Positions 16,904 through 24,887 are shown, numbered from the stretch's first letter. The stretch: 31,588 bases of DNA from JBFHDX01 sp041584475 (GCA_041584475.1 JBFHDX010000034.1:1-31588), one strand, 5' to 3'. The notes: generated by a model not told the origin, from the sequence alone. Translations and numbers: made by a program.

Positions 16904-18132
16904 GTGCTGCCGACCCTGGCGAAGCCGCGAGCCGTACTCCCTATCGCGGGCCGATCTTCTTCGAATACGGATTCCGGCCGTTCTTTCTCGGTGCCGGCGT
17001 TCACGCCGTCATCGCGACGCTGATCTGGATCGCCTGGGTCGAACGGCACACCTTCCCTGTGCCGATACCGTTCCTGACATTTGCCGGACCGGTCCCGCTG
17101 TGGCACGCGCACGAGATGGTCTACGGCTTCGGCCTCGCGGTGGTCGCCGGTTTCTTCCTGACCGCGGTGCCGAACTGGACCGGGCGACGACCGGTCAGCG
17201 GCACCCCGCTGGCGGTGTTGTTCGGGCTCTGGGTTGCGGCACGGCTCGCCAGCCTTTTCTCGGTGGCGGTTCCGCCACTGCATGCAGCTGTCGCGGAGAT
17301 CGCCTTCATCGGCATGCTGTCGGCGCTCGTCGCACAGGCCCTCTTGTCCGGCTGGTCGAAGCGAAATTTCGTCTTTCTGCCGGTACTCGCAGCCCTGCTC
17401 GCGGGCGCGTCGCTATATCACATGGAAGCAACGGGACTGACCGAATCGACGGCGCGAGTCGGGCATTTGCTGGGACTGGACGCCCTGCTCGTGCTGATCA
17501 CCGTGGTCGGCGGTCGTATCATTCCCGCATTCACGACCAACGCGCTTCGCCGCGACGGGGCCGAGCAGCTGCCGCGCACGCACGACCGCCGCGACGTCGC
17601 CGCCATTGCGGCGATGGTCCTCCTCGCCGTCGCGGACCTGCTCGCCCCCGGGGCCCCGGTGACCGGCTGGATTGCCATCGCCGCCGGCCTGGCCGGAGCA
17701 TTGCGCATGGGTGGATGGCGCACGTCCGACGTCGTCGGCGCGCCGATCCTCTGGATCCTGCATATCGGGTATGGCTGGCTCGTTGCCGGGTTGCTCCTCA
17801 AGGGCATCGCCCTGGTCGAGGGGACGATCCCGGAGGTCGCCGGCCTGCACGCGCTCGGCATCGGCGCGGTCGGCAGCATGACGATCGGTGTCATGAGCCG
17901 CGCGGCGCTCGGCCACACGGGCCGGATGCTCGAGGTCGCCCCGGCGGTCACCATCGCCTACGGCCTGATCACGCTGGCCGCGCTGACGCGCGTCGCGGCC
18001 GCGGTCCTGCCCGACATCTATGATTTGGGCATCCTGACTTCCGGCATATGCTGGCTCGGCGCGTTCCTCTTGTTCGTGATCGTATACTGGCCGATCCTGA
18101 CCCGACCACGGATCACCGCCCGACCCACTTAG
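16900..18132 (+). CDS. nnrS: NnrS: heme/copper membrane protein linked to NO stress
   Basis: 410 residues with about twelve membrane helices. Typical NnrS features are the N-terminal FFEYGFRPFFLGAG, the WHAHEMVYGFGLAVVAGF stretch with conserved His, and RIIPAFTTNAL; a later HALGIGAVGSMTIGVMSRA and LGHTGR are also typical. NnrS proteins bind heme and copper and protect cells from NO, in Rhodobacter as part of the NO-responsive regulon. The ATG at 16900 overlaps the nirX stop (ATGA), so it is the third gene of the nirI transcript. A much longer in-frame extension upstream is only the nirX gene read in another frame. Confidence 0.93.
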   Translation: MSAADPGEAASRTPYRGPIFFEYGFRPFFLGAGVHAVIATLIWIAWVERHTFPVPIPFLTFAGPVPLWHAHEMVYGFGLAVVAGFFLTAVPNWTGRRPVSGTPLAVLFGLWVAARLASLFSVAVPPLHAAVAEIAFIGMLSALVAQALLSGWSKRNFVFLPVLAALLAGASLYHMEATGLTESTARVGHLLGLDALLVLITVVGGRIIPAFTTNALRRDGAEQLPRTHDRRDVAAIAAMVLLAVADLLAPGAPVTGWIAIAAGLAGALRMGGWRTSDVVGAPILWILHIGYGWLVAGLLLKGIALVEGTIPEVAGLHALGIGAVGSMTIGVMSRAALGHTGRMLEVAPAVTIAYGLITLAALTRVAAAVLPDIYDLGILTSGICWLGAFLLFVIVYWPILTRPRITARPT

Positions 18133-18142
18133 ACCCACCGAT

Positions 18143-18847
18143 TCAGCGGTCGGCGACCTGCTCGCGCAGCGGCCCGAACTCGCCATAGTCGCGCAATGCG
18201 CAGATATCGGCGATAACCACCCGATTGCCGTCGGTCGTCACGCCCTGCGACCGCAGCCGGGCGAACCCGCGCGAGAGCGACTCGGGTTTCATGCCCAGGC
18301 GATGGGCGATCAGCGATTTATCGTAGGGCAACGCAAGGACGGCCGATCCAAGCGTCACCGGCGCCAGCGAGACGAGGAACTGCGCCAACCGCTGTGCGCT
18401 CGAGCGCGTCTGCAGCTGCTCGACCTGGTTGACGAGCGAATGCAGGTGTCGGGACATCGCCCCCAGCATGAGGAACGACAGCTCCGGTTCGCGCAGCAGG
18501 CGTTCGCGAAACACGTCGGCATGGATGGCGACGAGGCGGGCATCCTCGACGACCTGGGCGGACGCGGGATAGCGTCCCTGGATGAACATCGCCGCCTCGC
18601 CGAACGTCTCGCCGGCGGTGAATACGCCGAACACCGCCTCGTCCCCCGAGACGGACGTCCGGAACACCTTCACCCAGCCCTCGAGCACGATGAAGAAGGC
18701 CGAGGCGTCGTCGCCCTGCTCGAACAGCATCTGGCCCTTGGCATAGCGTCGCGGGGCCGAGCCACGCAGCAGGCTGTCGCGCGCCTCCGACGACAGGCCC
18801 GCAAACAGCGGCGCCCTGCCGACGATCTCAAGATCCTTCGAGTCCAT
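18143..18847 (-). CDS. Crp/Fnr-family regulator, Dnr/NnrR type
   Basis: 234 residues: a cyclic-nucleotide-binding-like sensor domain (about 10-125), a dimer helix, and a Crp-type helix-turn-helix (about 170-215). The recognition helix KPESLSRGFARL has the Glu-Ser-Arg pattern of Fnr (E..SR), which reads TTGA half-sites, matching the three boxes in this window. There is no N-terminal Cys cluster, so it is not an oxygen-sensing Fnr; the Dnr/NnrR group senses NO through heme. It sits between the nir and NO-reductase arms and converges with nnrS (10 bases apart). No Fnr-type box is seen in its own upstream region, which instead has a sigma-70-like promoter. It could be called dnr or nnrR; the sequence does not decide. 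Confidence 0.88.
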   Translation of the reverse strand: MDSKDLEIVGRAPLFAGLSSEARDSLLRGSAPRRYAKGQMLFEQGDDASAFFIVLEGWVKVFRTSVSGDEAVFGVFTAGETFGEAAMFIQGRYPASAQVVEDARLVAIHADVFRERLLREPELSFLMLGAMSRHLHSLVNQVEQLQTRSSAQRLAQFLVSLAPVTLGSAVLALPYDKSLIAHRLGMKPESLSRGFARLRSQGVTTDGNRVVIADICALRDYGEFGPLREQVADR

Positions 18848-18922
18848 CCCCAGCCAGCCTGCCCAAGCGTCTTGTCGTTGGATTCATAAACGAAATCAGA
18901 AGCGTAAGGCGTTCACACGGAA

Positions 18923-18952
18923 ATAATAGGCAATCGAGCGCCGATGGGTCAA
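18923..18952 (-). promoter_or_regulatory. Sigma-70-like promoter for the Dnr-type regulator
   Basis: On the minus strand, TTGACC (18952-18947) and TATTAT (18928-18923) are separated by 18 bases. The predicted start near 18916 gives a leader of about 70 bases before the regulator ATG at 18847. The match suggests the regulator is made before NO is present. Confidence 0.6.
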
Positions 18953-18999
18953 CGGAACCGCCCGCGCGCCCGTCGCCCTCATGCCTTGCGGCCAGGCGT

Positions 19000-19013
19000 T
19001 TGACAATAGTCAA
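19000..19013 (+). promoter_or_regulatory. Fnr/Dnr/NnrR-type box of the NorS/NorY operon
   Basis: TTGACAATAGTCAA, identical to the nirS box. The centre is 65 bases before the first ATG of the operon. TACCTT at 19036-19041 is about 32 bases from the centre, the spacing of a -10 element in a class II activator promoter. Confidence 0.85.
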
Positions 19014-19071
19014 GGGCGGGTCCGCCGGGCGGACGTACCTTGGCGTCGATTCACTGCTGGAGGACGGCGCG

Positions 19072-19263
19072 ATGAGCGAGACTGAGACGGGTTCCGCCCC
19101 GGGTACGGGGAGCGGCGGTGGCGCAGAGGAAGAGCGCGTCCCGGCGATGCAGCGGATATTGGATAATCCCTTTCTCCTGTTGTTTCTCGGGGTGACGATC
19201 CCGGCGGTCCTCTATCTGATCTGGGGGATCATGGAAGTCGCCCAGATTCCCCTCGCGCAATAG
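19072..19263 (+). CDS. Small single-helix membrane protein, first gene of the NorS/NorY operon
   Basis: 63 residues: a Gly/Glu-rich soluble N-terminus (about 1-25) and one membrane helix (about 34-55, FLLLFLGVTIPAVLYLIWGI). GGAGG lies 9 bases before the ATG and the stop is 15 bases before norS. It resembles in size and shape the small single-helix subunits of heme-copper enzymes, such as subunit IIa of ba3 oxidase. I infer a structural or assembly role; no sequence family is recognised. Confidence 0.7.
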   Translation: MSETETGSAPGTGSGGGAEEERVPAMQRILDNPFLLLFLGVTIPAVLYLIWGIMEVAQIPLAQ

Positions 19264-19278
19264 ACGGAGGGCACGGAC

Positions 19279-19818
19279 ATGGCAATTTTCCCACCCGAAC
19301 AAAAGATCTGGTGGAAGCAGCCGCTGCACTGGCCGGAGATCGTCTGGATCGCGGTCTGTCTGGTCTGGGCCCTGGTCATGTTCGGCACGATGATCGTCTG
19401 GCACATCATCGGCGAGCAGAACCTCTCCAACGAGGCCTACCGCATCAGCCCCGAGGTGTTCGCCGAGCGCACCGAAGCGATGGCCGAGGCCTACACGGTT
19501 CGCGAGGAGGGCGATACCGGCATCCCCGTCGTCCACCCGCCGCCCGGCAGCGATATCTACATGCTCGCCCGCCTGTGGGAATGGTGGCCGATCCTCGAGC
19601 TCGAGAAGGACAAGGAATACCGGCTTCACCTCTCCTCGCTCGACTGGCAGCACGGCTTCTCCCTGCAGCCGACGAACATCAACATCCAGGTGCATCCCGG
19701 ATATGAGATGGTCCTTACGCTGAGGCCCAACAGGACGGGCGAGTTCGGCGTCGTGTGCAACGAATTCTGCGGGATCGGCCACCACATGATGGTGGGACGG
19801 ATCCACGTGGTCGACTGA
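19279..19818 (+). CDS. norS: CuA subunit II of an sNOR-type NO reductase (NorS-like)
   Basis: 179 residues: one membrane helix (about 21-43) and a periplasmic cupredoxin domain. All CuA ligands are visible: His125 in DWQHGF, then Cys160, Glu162, Cys164, His168 and Met171 in CNEFCGIGHHMM. It should take electrons from a cytochrome c and pass them to the catalytic subunit. There is no heme c site. GGAGGG precedes the ATG by 7 bases. The NorS name follows the norSY-senC arrangement known from ammonia oxidisers; without context this would be annotated as cytochrome c oxidase subunit II. Its promoter box and neighbours favour the NO reductase reading. Confidence 0.8.
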   Translation: MAIFPPEQKIWWKQPLHWPEIVWIAVCLVWALVMFGTMIVWHIIGEQNLSNEAYRISPEVFAERTEAMAEAYTVREEGDTGIPVVHPPPGSDIYMLARLWEWWPILELEKDKEYRLHLSSLDWQHGFSLQPTNINIQVHPGYEMVLTLRPNRTGEFGVVCNEFCGIGHHMMVGRIHVVD

Positions 19819-19835
19819 GTCTGGGAGCGAGCATC

Positions 19836-21533
19836 ATGGCAGTCTCATCGATTTTCAGGACCTGTCCGGACACCGGGCTTCCCGTGCACCTGCCCGCGCA
19901 GGCGCTGATCAAGGCCAACGCCGTTGCCGCCGTGGTGGCGCTGCTCGTCGGCGGTTTCCAGGGGCTCCTCGTCGCACTCACGCGCTGGCCCGACGTGCAG
20001 CTGTTGCCGGCGGACTGGTTCTATTTGATCCTCACCGGCCACGGCATGAACGTATTGCTGTTCTGGATCATCTTCTTCGAGGTTGCGATCCTCTACTTTG
20101 CCTCGGCGATCCTGCTCAAATCGCGCCTCGCAGCCCCGAAATGGGGCTGGGTGGGCTTCGTGCTCATGGTCGCCGGCGCGATCATCGCGAACGTCGCCGT
20201 GTTCCAGGGCGACTCCAGCGTGATGTTCACCTCCTACGTGCCGATGAAGGCGGCGCCGCATTTCTATCTCGGCCTCATCCTGTTCGCCGTCGGCGCCCTG
20301 ATCGGCTGTTTCATCTTCTTCGGCACGCTCGTCATCGCAAAGGAGGAGCGGACCTACGAGGGTTCGATCCCGCTGGTGACGTTCGGCGCGATGACGGCCG
20401 CGATCATCGCCGTCTTCACCATCGCGTCGGGGGCGATCATCCTGATCCCGACGATGCTCTGGTCGCTCGGGCTGATCGGCAACATCGACCCGGTCATGTA
20501 CAAGATCGTGTGGTGGGCGATGGGACACTCGTCCCAACAGATCAACGTCTCGGCGCACGTCGCGGTCTGGTATGCCATCGCCGCGATGGTGCTCGGCGCC
20601 AAGCCGTTGTCGGAGAAGGTCAGCCGCATGGCCTTCCTGCTGTACATCCTGTTCCTGCAGCTCGCCTCGGCGCACCACCTCCTGGTCGAGCCGGGCATCA
20701 GCTCGAACTGGAAGATCTTCAACACGAGCTACGCGCTCTATCTGGCGGTCGTCGGCAGTATGATCCATGGCCTCAGCGTTCCCGGTGCGGTCGAGGCGGC
20801 ACAGCGCCGGCGCGGCTTCAACAAGGGCGTCTTCGAATGGCTCCGCAAGGCGCCGTGGGGCAACCCCGCCTTCGCCGGGATGTTCATGTCGCTCGTGTTC
20901 TTCGGGTTCCTCGGCGGCATCTCCGGCGTCGTCATGGGCGCCGAGCAGCTCAACCTGATCATGCACAACACGCTGTACGTGCCCGGGCATTTCCACGCCA
21001 CGGTCGTGGCGGGTACGACGCTGGCCTTCATGGCGATCACCTATCTGGTGGTACCGCTGATCTTCCAGCGTGACCTGATCCTCACGAGCTGGGCCAAGGC
21101 GCAACCATACGTCTTCGGTGTCGGCGTCATGGGCATCTCGCTGTTCATGATGGGCGCCGGGACGCTCGGCGTCTCCCGCCGGCACTGGGACATCGGTTTC
21201 ACCGATGCAACGCTGTCGTTCGGCTACCCCGACACGGCGTTCCTGATGATGGCCCTGAACGGCGTGTTCGGCGTGCTCGCGGCGGTTGGCGGAGCCATGT
21301 ACATCATCATCGTCGTCGGCTCGATTCTCGTCGGCAAACGACGGGATGCCCAGTCGGCTCAGCAGAACCCGGTGATCGGCACGGGCGGAGAGGCCGCCGT
21401 CGCCAGCTACGGCGCCGAGGGCACGCTGAAGCTGCCGGGTACGATGGTGCTCGTGGCCATCTTCTTCGGCGCGTTCTTCCTCTATTACTGGGTCAACTGG
21501 AAGTATTTGTCGGAGGTCTGGCCGCTGAGCTGA
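19836..21533 (+). CDS. norY: Heme-copper catalytic subunit I, probable NO reductase (NorY-like)
   Basis: 565 residues with at least twelve membrane helices. Heme and metal ligands: His69 (ILTGHGMN, low-spin heme), His231 (MGHSSQQ), His280-His281 (SAHHLL), His385 and His387 (YVPGHFHATV). The YVPGHFH stretch resembles B-family (ba3) oxidases. The His-x-x-x-Tyr pair of oxygen reductases is missing: the position four residues after His231 is Gln235. Loss of this Tyr is expected in enzymes that reduce NO, which need no fourth electron from a Tyr. It has no cNOR-like heme c partner; the CuA subunit is encoded 17 bases upstream. GGGAG precedes the ATG. An oxidase role cannot be fully excluded, but gene context and the missing Tyr point to NO reduction. 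Confidence 0.8.
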   Translation: MAVSSIFRTCPDTGLPVHLPAQALIKANAVAAVVALLVGGFQGLLVALTRWPDVQLLPADWFYLILTGHGMNVLLFWIIFFEVAILYFASAILLKSRLAAPKWGWVGFVLMVAGAIIANVAVFQGDSSVMFTSYVPMKAAPHFYLGLILFAVGALIGCFIFFGTLVIAKEERTYEGSIPLVTFGAMTAAIIAVFTIASGAIILIPTMLWSLGLIGNIDPVMYKIVWWAMGHSSQQINVSAHVAVWYAIAAMVLGAKPLSEKVSRMAFLLYILFLQLASAHHLLVEPGISSNWKIFNTSYALYLAVVGSMIHGLSVPGAVEAAQRRRGFNKGVFEWLRKAPWGNPAFAGMFMSLVFFGFLGGISGVVMGAEQLNLIMHNTLYVPGHFHATVVAGTTLAFMAITYLVVPLIFQRDLILTSWAKAQPYVFGVGVMGISLFMMGAGTLGVSRRHWDIGFTDATLSFGYPDTAFLMMALNGVFGVLAAVGGAMYIIIVVGSILVGKRRDAQSAQQNPVIGTGGEAAVASYGAEGTLKLPGTMVLVAIFFGAFFLYYWVNWKYLSEVWPLS

Positions 21534-21558
21534 GGCCGACGGCGGGGACAAGGAGGCG

Positions 21559-22425
21559 ATGCGAGTTCTGGCCGGTCAGCTCTATTCGGTGCTGAAGCTG
21601 CGTATCGGCGTGGCGATCGCCGTCAGTGCGCTGGCCGGGCTCGCGGTCACCCCGGGTCCGGCGCCGCCGGCGTGGCAGATCGGCGTGCTCGCGCTGGCGG
21701 TGCTGCTCTCGTCGGCGAGCGCCGGCGCCTTCAACCATTACGTCGAGCGCGAGCTCGACGCCCGTATGGCGCGGACCCGCAATCGACCCTTCGTAACGGG
21801 AGCGTTCCATGCGGGCCCCGCCTGGCTCTGGGCCATCGGCGCCATGCTCGTCCTCGCAGTCGGTGGCGCCGCGATCCTCATCAACGTCGCCGTCGCGCTG
21901 CACACGTTTCTCGGAGCGTTCGTCTACGGTGTCGTCTACACGGTCTGGCTGAAGCGGCGGACCGTCCTCAACATCGTGCTCGGCGGGCTTGCGGGAAGTT
22001 TCGCGGTGCTGGCCGGCGCCTCGGCGGTGGATCCGACGATCCCGATGGCCCCGCTGTGGCTGTCGGTCGTCCTCTTCCTGTGGACGCCGCCGCATTTCTG
22101 GAGCCTCGCCATCGCACTGCACGACGACTACCGCTCGGCGGGCGTGCCGATGCTGCCCGTCGTCATCGGCAACAGGCGCGCCGCGCTGGTGATATTCGCC
22201 CACACGCTGGCGGTCGTCGCCGCGTCGCTCGTACCGGCGCTCTACGGGCTGGGCTGGATCTACCTTGTCCTGGCGCTGCTCGGCGGTGCCTGGTTCATCG
22301 TCCGCAGCGCGCAGCTCGTGCGGCAGCCGGACCGGACGCACGCCATGATGAATTTCAGGGCATCGCTGGGCCAGCTCGGGCTTCTGCTGACGGCAGCGAT
22401 GCTCGACCCTCTCCTGCTCGGCTGA
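21559..22425 (+). CDS. ctaB: Protoheme IX farnesyltransferase (heme O synthase)
   Basis: 288 residues of the UbiA prenyltransferase superfamily with about eight membrane helices. It transfers a farnesyl group to heme b to make heme O. The polyprenyl-diphosphate/Mg motif is clear, NHYVERELDARMARTRNRP, and WTPPHFWSLA with HDDYRSAGVPMLP forms the second conserved region. AAGGAGG precedes ATG 21559. It lies 25 bases after norY, so the neighbouring heme-copper enzyme probably uses heme O or A in at least one site. The name cyoE would be equally valid. Confidence 0.93.
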   Translation: MRVLAGQLYSVLKLRIGVAIAVSALAGLAVTPGPAPPAWQIGVLALAVLLSSASAGAFNHYVERELDARMARTRNRPFVTGAFHAGPAWLWAIGAMLVLAVGGAAILINVAVALHTFLGAFVYGVVYTVWLKRRTVLNIVLGGLAGSFAVLAGASAVDPTIPMAPLWLSVVLFLWTPPHFWSLAIALHDDYRSAGVPMLPVVIGNRRAALVIFAHTLAVVAASLVPALYGLGWIYLVLALLGGAWFIVRSAQLVRQPDRTHAMMNFRASLGQLGLLLTAAMLDPLLLG

Positions 22426-22436
22426 CGGAGCCGTCG

Positions 22437-23252
22437 ATGATCGACCGTTTCGCAGGTGCGGCCGCGTTTCTGGCACTGGCGGTTTTCGTTTGCGGTCCGG
22501 GGCCCGCAGCGGCGCCGGGCCATCGCTCGTTCGACGAGAAGTCGGCGCTCCAGTTCAGTCAGGCGGCGATCGGCCGGCAGCTCGGCCGCTTCGAGTTCCG
22601 GGATACGTCGGGCAGGCCGCTGGCGAGCGATGCGTTCGCGGGCCGGCCGATCGTCGTCAACATGGTCTACACGGCCTGCTCGCACTATTGCCCGGTAACG
22701 GTCCAGGCCCTGTCGCGCGGCGTCGTGGCGGCGCAGGACGCGCTGGGCAAGGACAGTTTCGCCGTGCTGACCATCGGCTTCGACAGCCGCAACGACAATC
22801 CGGCGCGCATGGCGGCGTTCGCCCGGAGCCAGGACGTCGATCTCCCGAACTGGCATTTTCTCAGCGCTGACGCCGAGACCGTGATCGCGCTCAGCGAAAA
22901 TATCGGCTTCATCTACTTTCCCTCCGCGCAGGGTTTCGACCATCTGGCGCAGACAACGATCATCGACGCCAAGGGGCGCATCGTCCGACAGGTCTATGGT
23001 TCGGACCTGACCGTTCAGGCGATCGTCGAGCCGCTGAAGGGACTGCGTTTGGGGCAGCCGACATCGCTTGCGGACATCGCGGGCATCGTCGACCGCGTCC
23101 GCCTGTTCTGCACGCTTTACGATCCGAGTCGGGACGCGTACCGTTTCGACTGGTCGGTGTTCACGGGGATCGCCGCCGGCCTTCTGAGCCTCGCTGTCCT
23201 GACCGGTTTCCTCGTCCACGCGGTCCTGCAGCGGCGTCGGGTCAGAAGCTGA
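22437..23252 (+). CDS. senC: SenC/Sco1-type copper chaperone
   Basis: 271 residues: an N-terminal signal (about 5-26), a thioredoxin-like Sco domain and a C-terminal membrane helix (about 243-265). The copper ligands are Cys81 and Cys85 (CSHYC) and His169 (FDHL). Sco proteins deliver copper to CuA or keep its cysteines reduced, fitting the norS product. The C-terminal membrane anchor is unusual for Sco proteins, which are mostly anchored at the N-terminus. It starts 12 bases after ctaB stops. The senC name follows the norSY-senC clusters of ammonia oxidisers. Confidence 0.88.
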   Translation: MIDRFAGAAAFLALAVFVCGPGPAAAPGHRSFDEKSALQFSQAAIGRQLGRFEFRDTSGRPLASDAFAGRPIVVNMVYTACSHYCPVTVQALSRGVVAAQDALGKDSFAVLTIGFDSRNDNPARMAAFARSQDVDLPNWHFLSADAETVIALSENIGFIYFPSAQGFDHLAQTTIIDAKGRIVRQVYGSDLTVQAIVEPLKGLRLGQPTSLADIAGIVDRVRLFCTLYDPSRDAYRFDWSVFTGIAAGLLSLAVLTGFLVHAVLQRRRVRS

Positions 23253-23319
23253 CGATGCCGCGATCCCGGTGCCCACAGGGCACGCCACCCGATACGGTAT
23301 CGAAGGCGATTCGCTTGCA

Positions 23320-24876
23320 ATGACCTACCTGAAACGCACGTTGCGGGTCGGTTTCGCGTGGCTCGAGGCCGGCTTCGACCGTATCTTCACGCCGGCGTGC
23401 AACCCGCTCTACCACCTCGGCGCGCTCGGCTTCCTGTATTACTGGGTGGTCGTCGCCAGCGGCTTCTACCTCTACATCTTCTTCGACACCGGCCTGACGG
23501 AAGCATACGACTCGATCGAATCGATCACCTACCAGCAGTGGTATCTCGGCGGCGTGATGCGCAGCCTGCACCGCTACGCCTCGGACGGCATGATCGCGAT
23601 GATGGCGATCCACATGCTGCGGGAGTTCGCACTCGACCGCTATCGCGGCGCACGCTGGTTTACGTGGTTCACCGGCTTGCCGATCCTGTGGATGGTCTAC
23701 GCCGCCGGCATCAGCGGCTACTGGCTGGTGTGGGACATGCTGGCCCAATACATCGCGATCGCAACCACCGAATGGCTCGACTGGCTGCCGATCGTCGGCG
23801 GAACCATCGCCCGCAATTTCCTGAACCCCGAGCGGCTGGACGACCGGTTCTTCACGCTGATGGTGTTCATGCACATCTTCGTCCCGCTGTTCCTTTTGTT
23901 CGTGCTCTGGATACACCTGCAGCGGGTGACCCGGCCGACCTTCAATCCGCCGCGCATGCTCGCGGGCGGCACGCTTCTAATGCTGCTCGTGTTGTCGCTG
24001 CTCAAGCCCGCGGAGAGCCAGCCACGAGCCGATCTCGATGTCGTCCCCTCGCAGGTCGGCCTCGACTGGTTCTACCTGCCGGCCTACCCGCTGATGGACA
24101 TCTGGTCGAATGGTGCCGTCTGGGCGCTGGCGGCGATCGGCACGCTGCTGTTCGTCCTCCTGCCTTGGCTGCCGCCGCTGCGCCGGGCGCAGGCGGCCCG
24201 GGTCGATCTCGACAATTGCAACGGCTGTACGCGTTGCGCGGACGACTGTCCCTACGCCGCCATTGAGATGCGGCCGCGGTCGGACGACCGGCCGTTCGAG
24301 CGCGAAGCGGTGGTCGCCGACAGCCTGTGCGTGTCGTGCGGAATCTGCGTGGGATCCTGCCCCACCTCGATGCCGTTCCGGCGCGCGACCGAGCTTGTTC
24401 CCGGCATCGACCTGCCCGACCTGGCATTGCGCGAGCTGCGCGATCGTGTCGACGCGGCGGCGGCGGCGCTCACGGCGGGACCCCGGATCGTCGTGTTCGG
24501 CTGCGCGCACGGCGTCGACCCCGAATCGCTGTCCGGACCCGCCGTCGCGGCGATCCGCCTGCCCTGCATTGGCATGCTGCCGCCGTCCTTCGTGGATTAC
24601 GTGCTGAGCCGCAACCGCGCCGACGGCGTGATGCTGACCGGCTGCAGCGCCGGCGAGTGCCACAACCGCTTCGGCGTCGACTGGACGCTGGCGCGCCTCA
24701 ACCGCACGCGCGATCCGCGGCTTCGCAATCGGGTGCCGACGCAGCGCATCGCAACGCTCTGGACGGCACCCGTAGAGGTGTGGACGCACCATCGGCGTCT
24801 CGCGGATTTCGCCGAGCGACTGCAAGGTCTAGCGGCGACCGAAGCGAGAGACGACGCCGAAAAGGCCGCCGAATAG
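23320..24876 (+). CDS. Cytochrome b / double [4Fe-4S] ferredoxin / MvhD-like fusion protein
   Basis: 518 residues in three parts. (1) Cytochrome b of the bc1/b6f type (about 15-225) with four heme ligands, His84/His98 and His185/His199, each pair 14 residues apart, followed by further helices to about 288. (2) A ferredoxin part with two CxxCxxCxxxCP motifs (Cys300-310 and Cys337-347). (3) A C-terminal domain (about 388-470) with FGCAH, PCIGML and GCSAGECHNRFG, like the MvhD/hydrogenase delta iron-sulfur subunit. The arrangement suggests electron transfer between the quinone pool and a cytoplasmic iron-sulfur partner, but direction and partner are not shown. It has no Rieske protein or cytochrome c1 beside it. 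ATG 23320 begins directly before the cytochrome b part; GTG 23269 is an alternative. Confidence 0.82.
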   Translation: MTYLKRTLRVGFAWLEAGFDRIFTPACNPLYHLGALGFLYYWVVVASGFYLYIFFDTGLTEAYDSIESITYQQWYLGGVMRSLHRYASDGMIAMMAIHMLREFALDRYRGARWFTWFTGLPILWMVYAAGISGYWLVWDMLAQYIAIATTEWLDWLPIVGGTIARNFLNPERLDDRFFTLMVFMHIFVPLFLLFVLWIHLQRVTRPTFNPPRMLAGGTLLMLLVLSLLKPAESQPRADLDVVPSQVGLDWFYLPAYPLMDIWSNGAVWALAAIGTLLFVLLPWLPPLRRAQAARVDLDNCNGCTRCADDCPYAAIEMRPRSDDRPFEREAVVADSLCVSCGICVGSCPTSMPFRRATELVPGIDLPDLALRELRDRVDAAAAALTAGPRIVVFGCAHGVDPESLSGPAVAAIRLPCIGMLPPSFVDYVLSRNRADGVMLTGCSAGECHNRFGVDWTLARLNRTRDPRLRNRVPTQRIATLWTAPVEVWTHHRRLADFAERLQGLAATEARDDAEKAAE

Positions 24877-24887
24877 GAGAACGCGAG

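Noticed and set aside
18143..18847. Oxygen-sensing Fnr
   Set aside because: No N-terminal Cys cluster is present; the only Cys is near the C-terminus.
19279..21533. Ordinary cytochrome c oxidase (CoxB/CoxA)
   Set aside because: The catalytic subunit lacks the His-Tyr pair and the promoter box matches that of nirS. Kept only as an alternative in the entries.
19845..21551. 568-codon open frame on the minus strand
   Set aside because: It is antisense to norY and is very rich in Arg, Asp, Glu and His, typical of the complement of a membrane protein gene.
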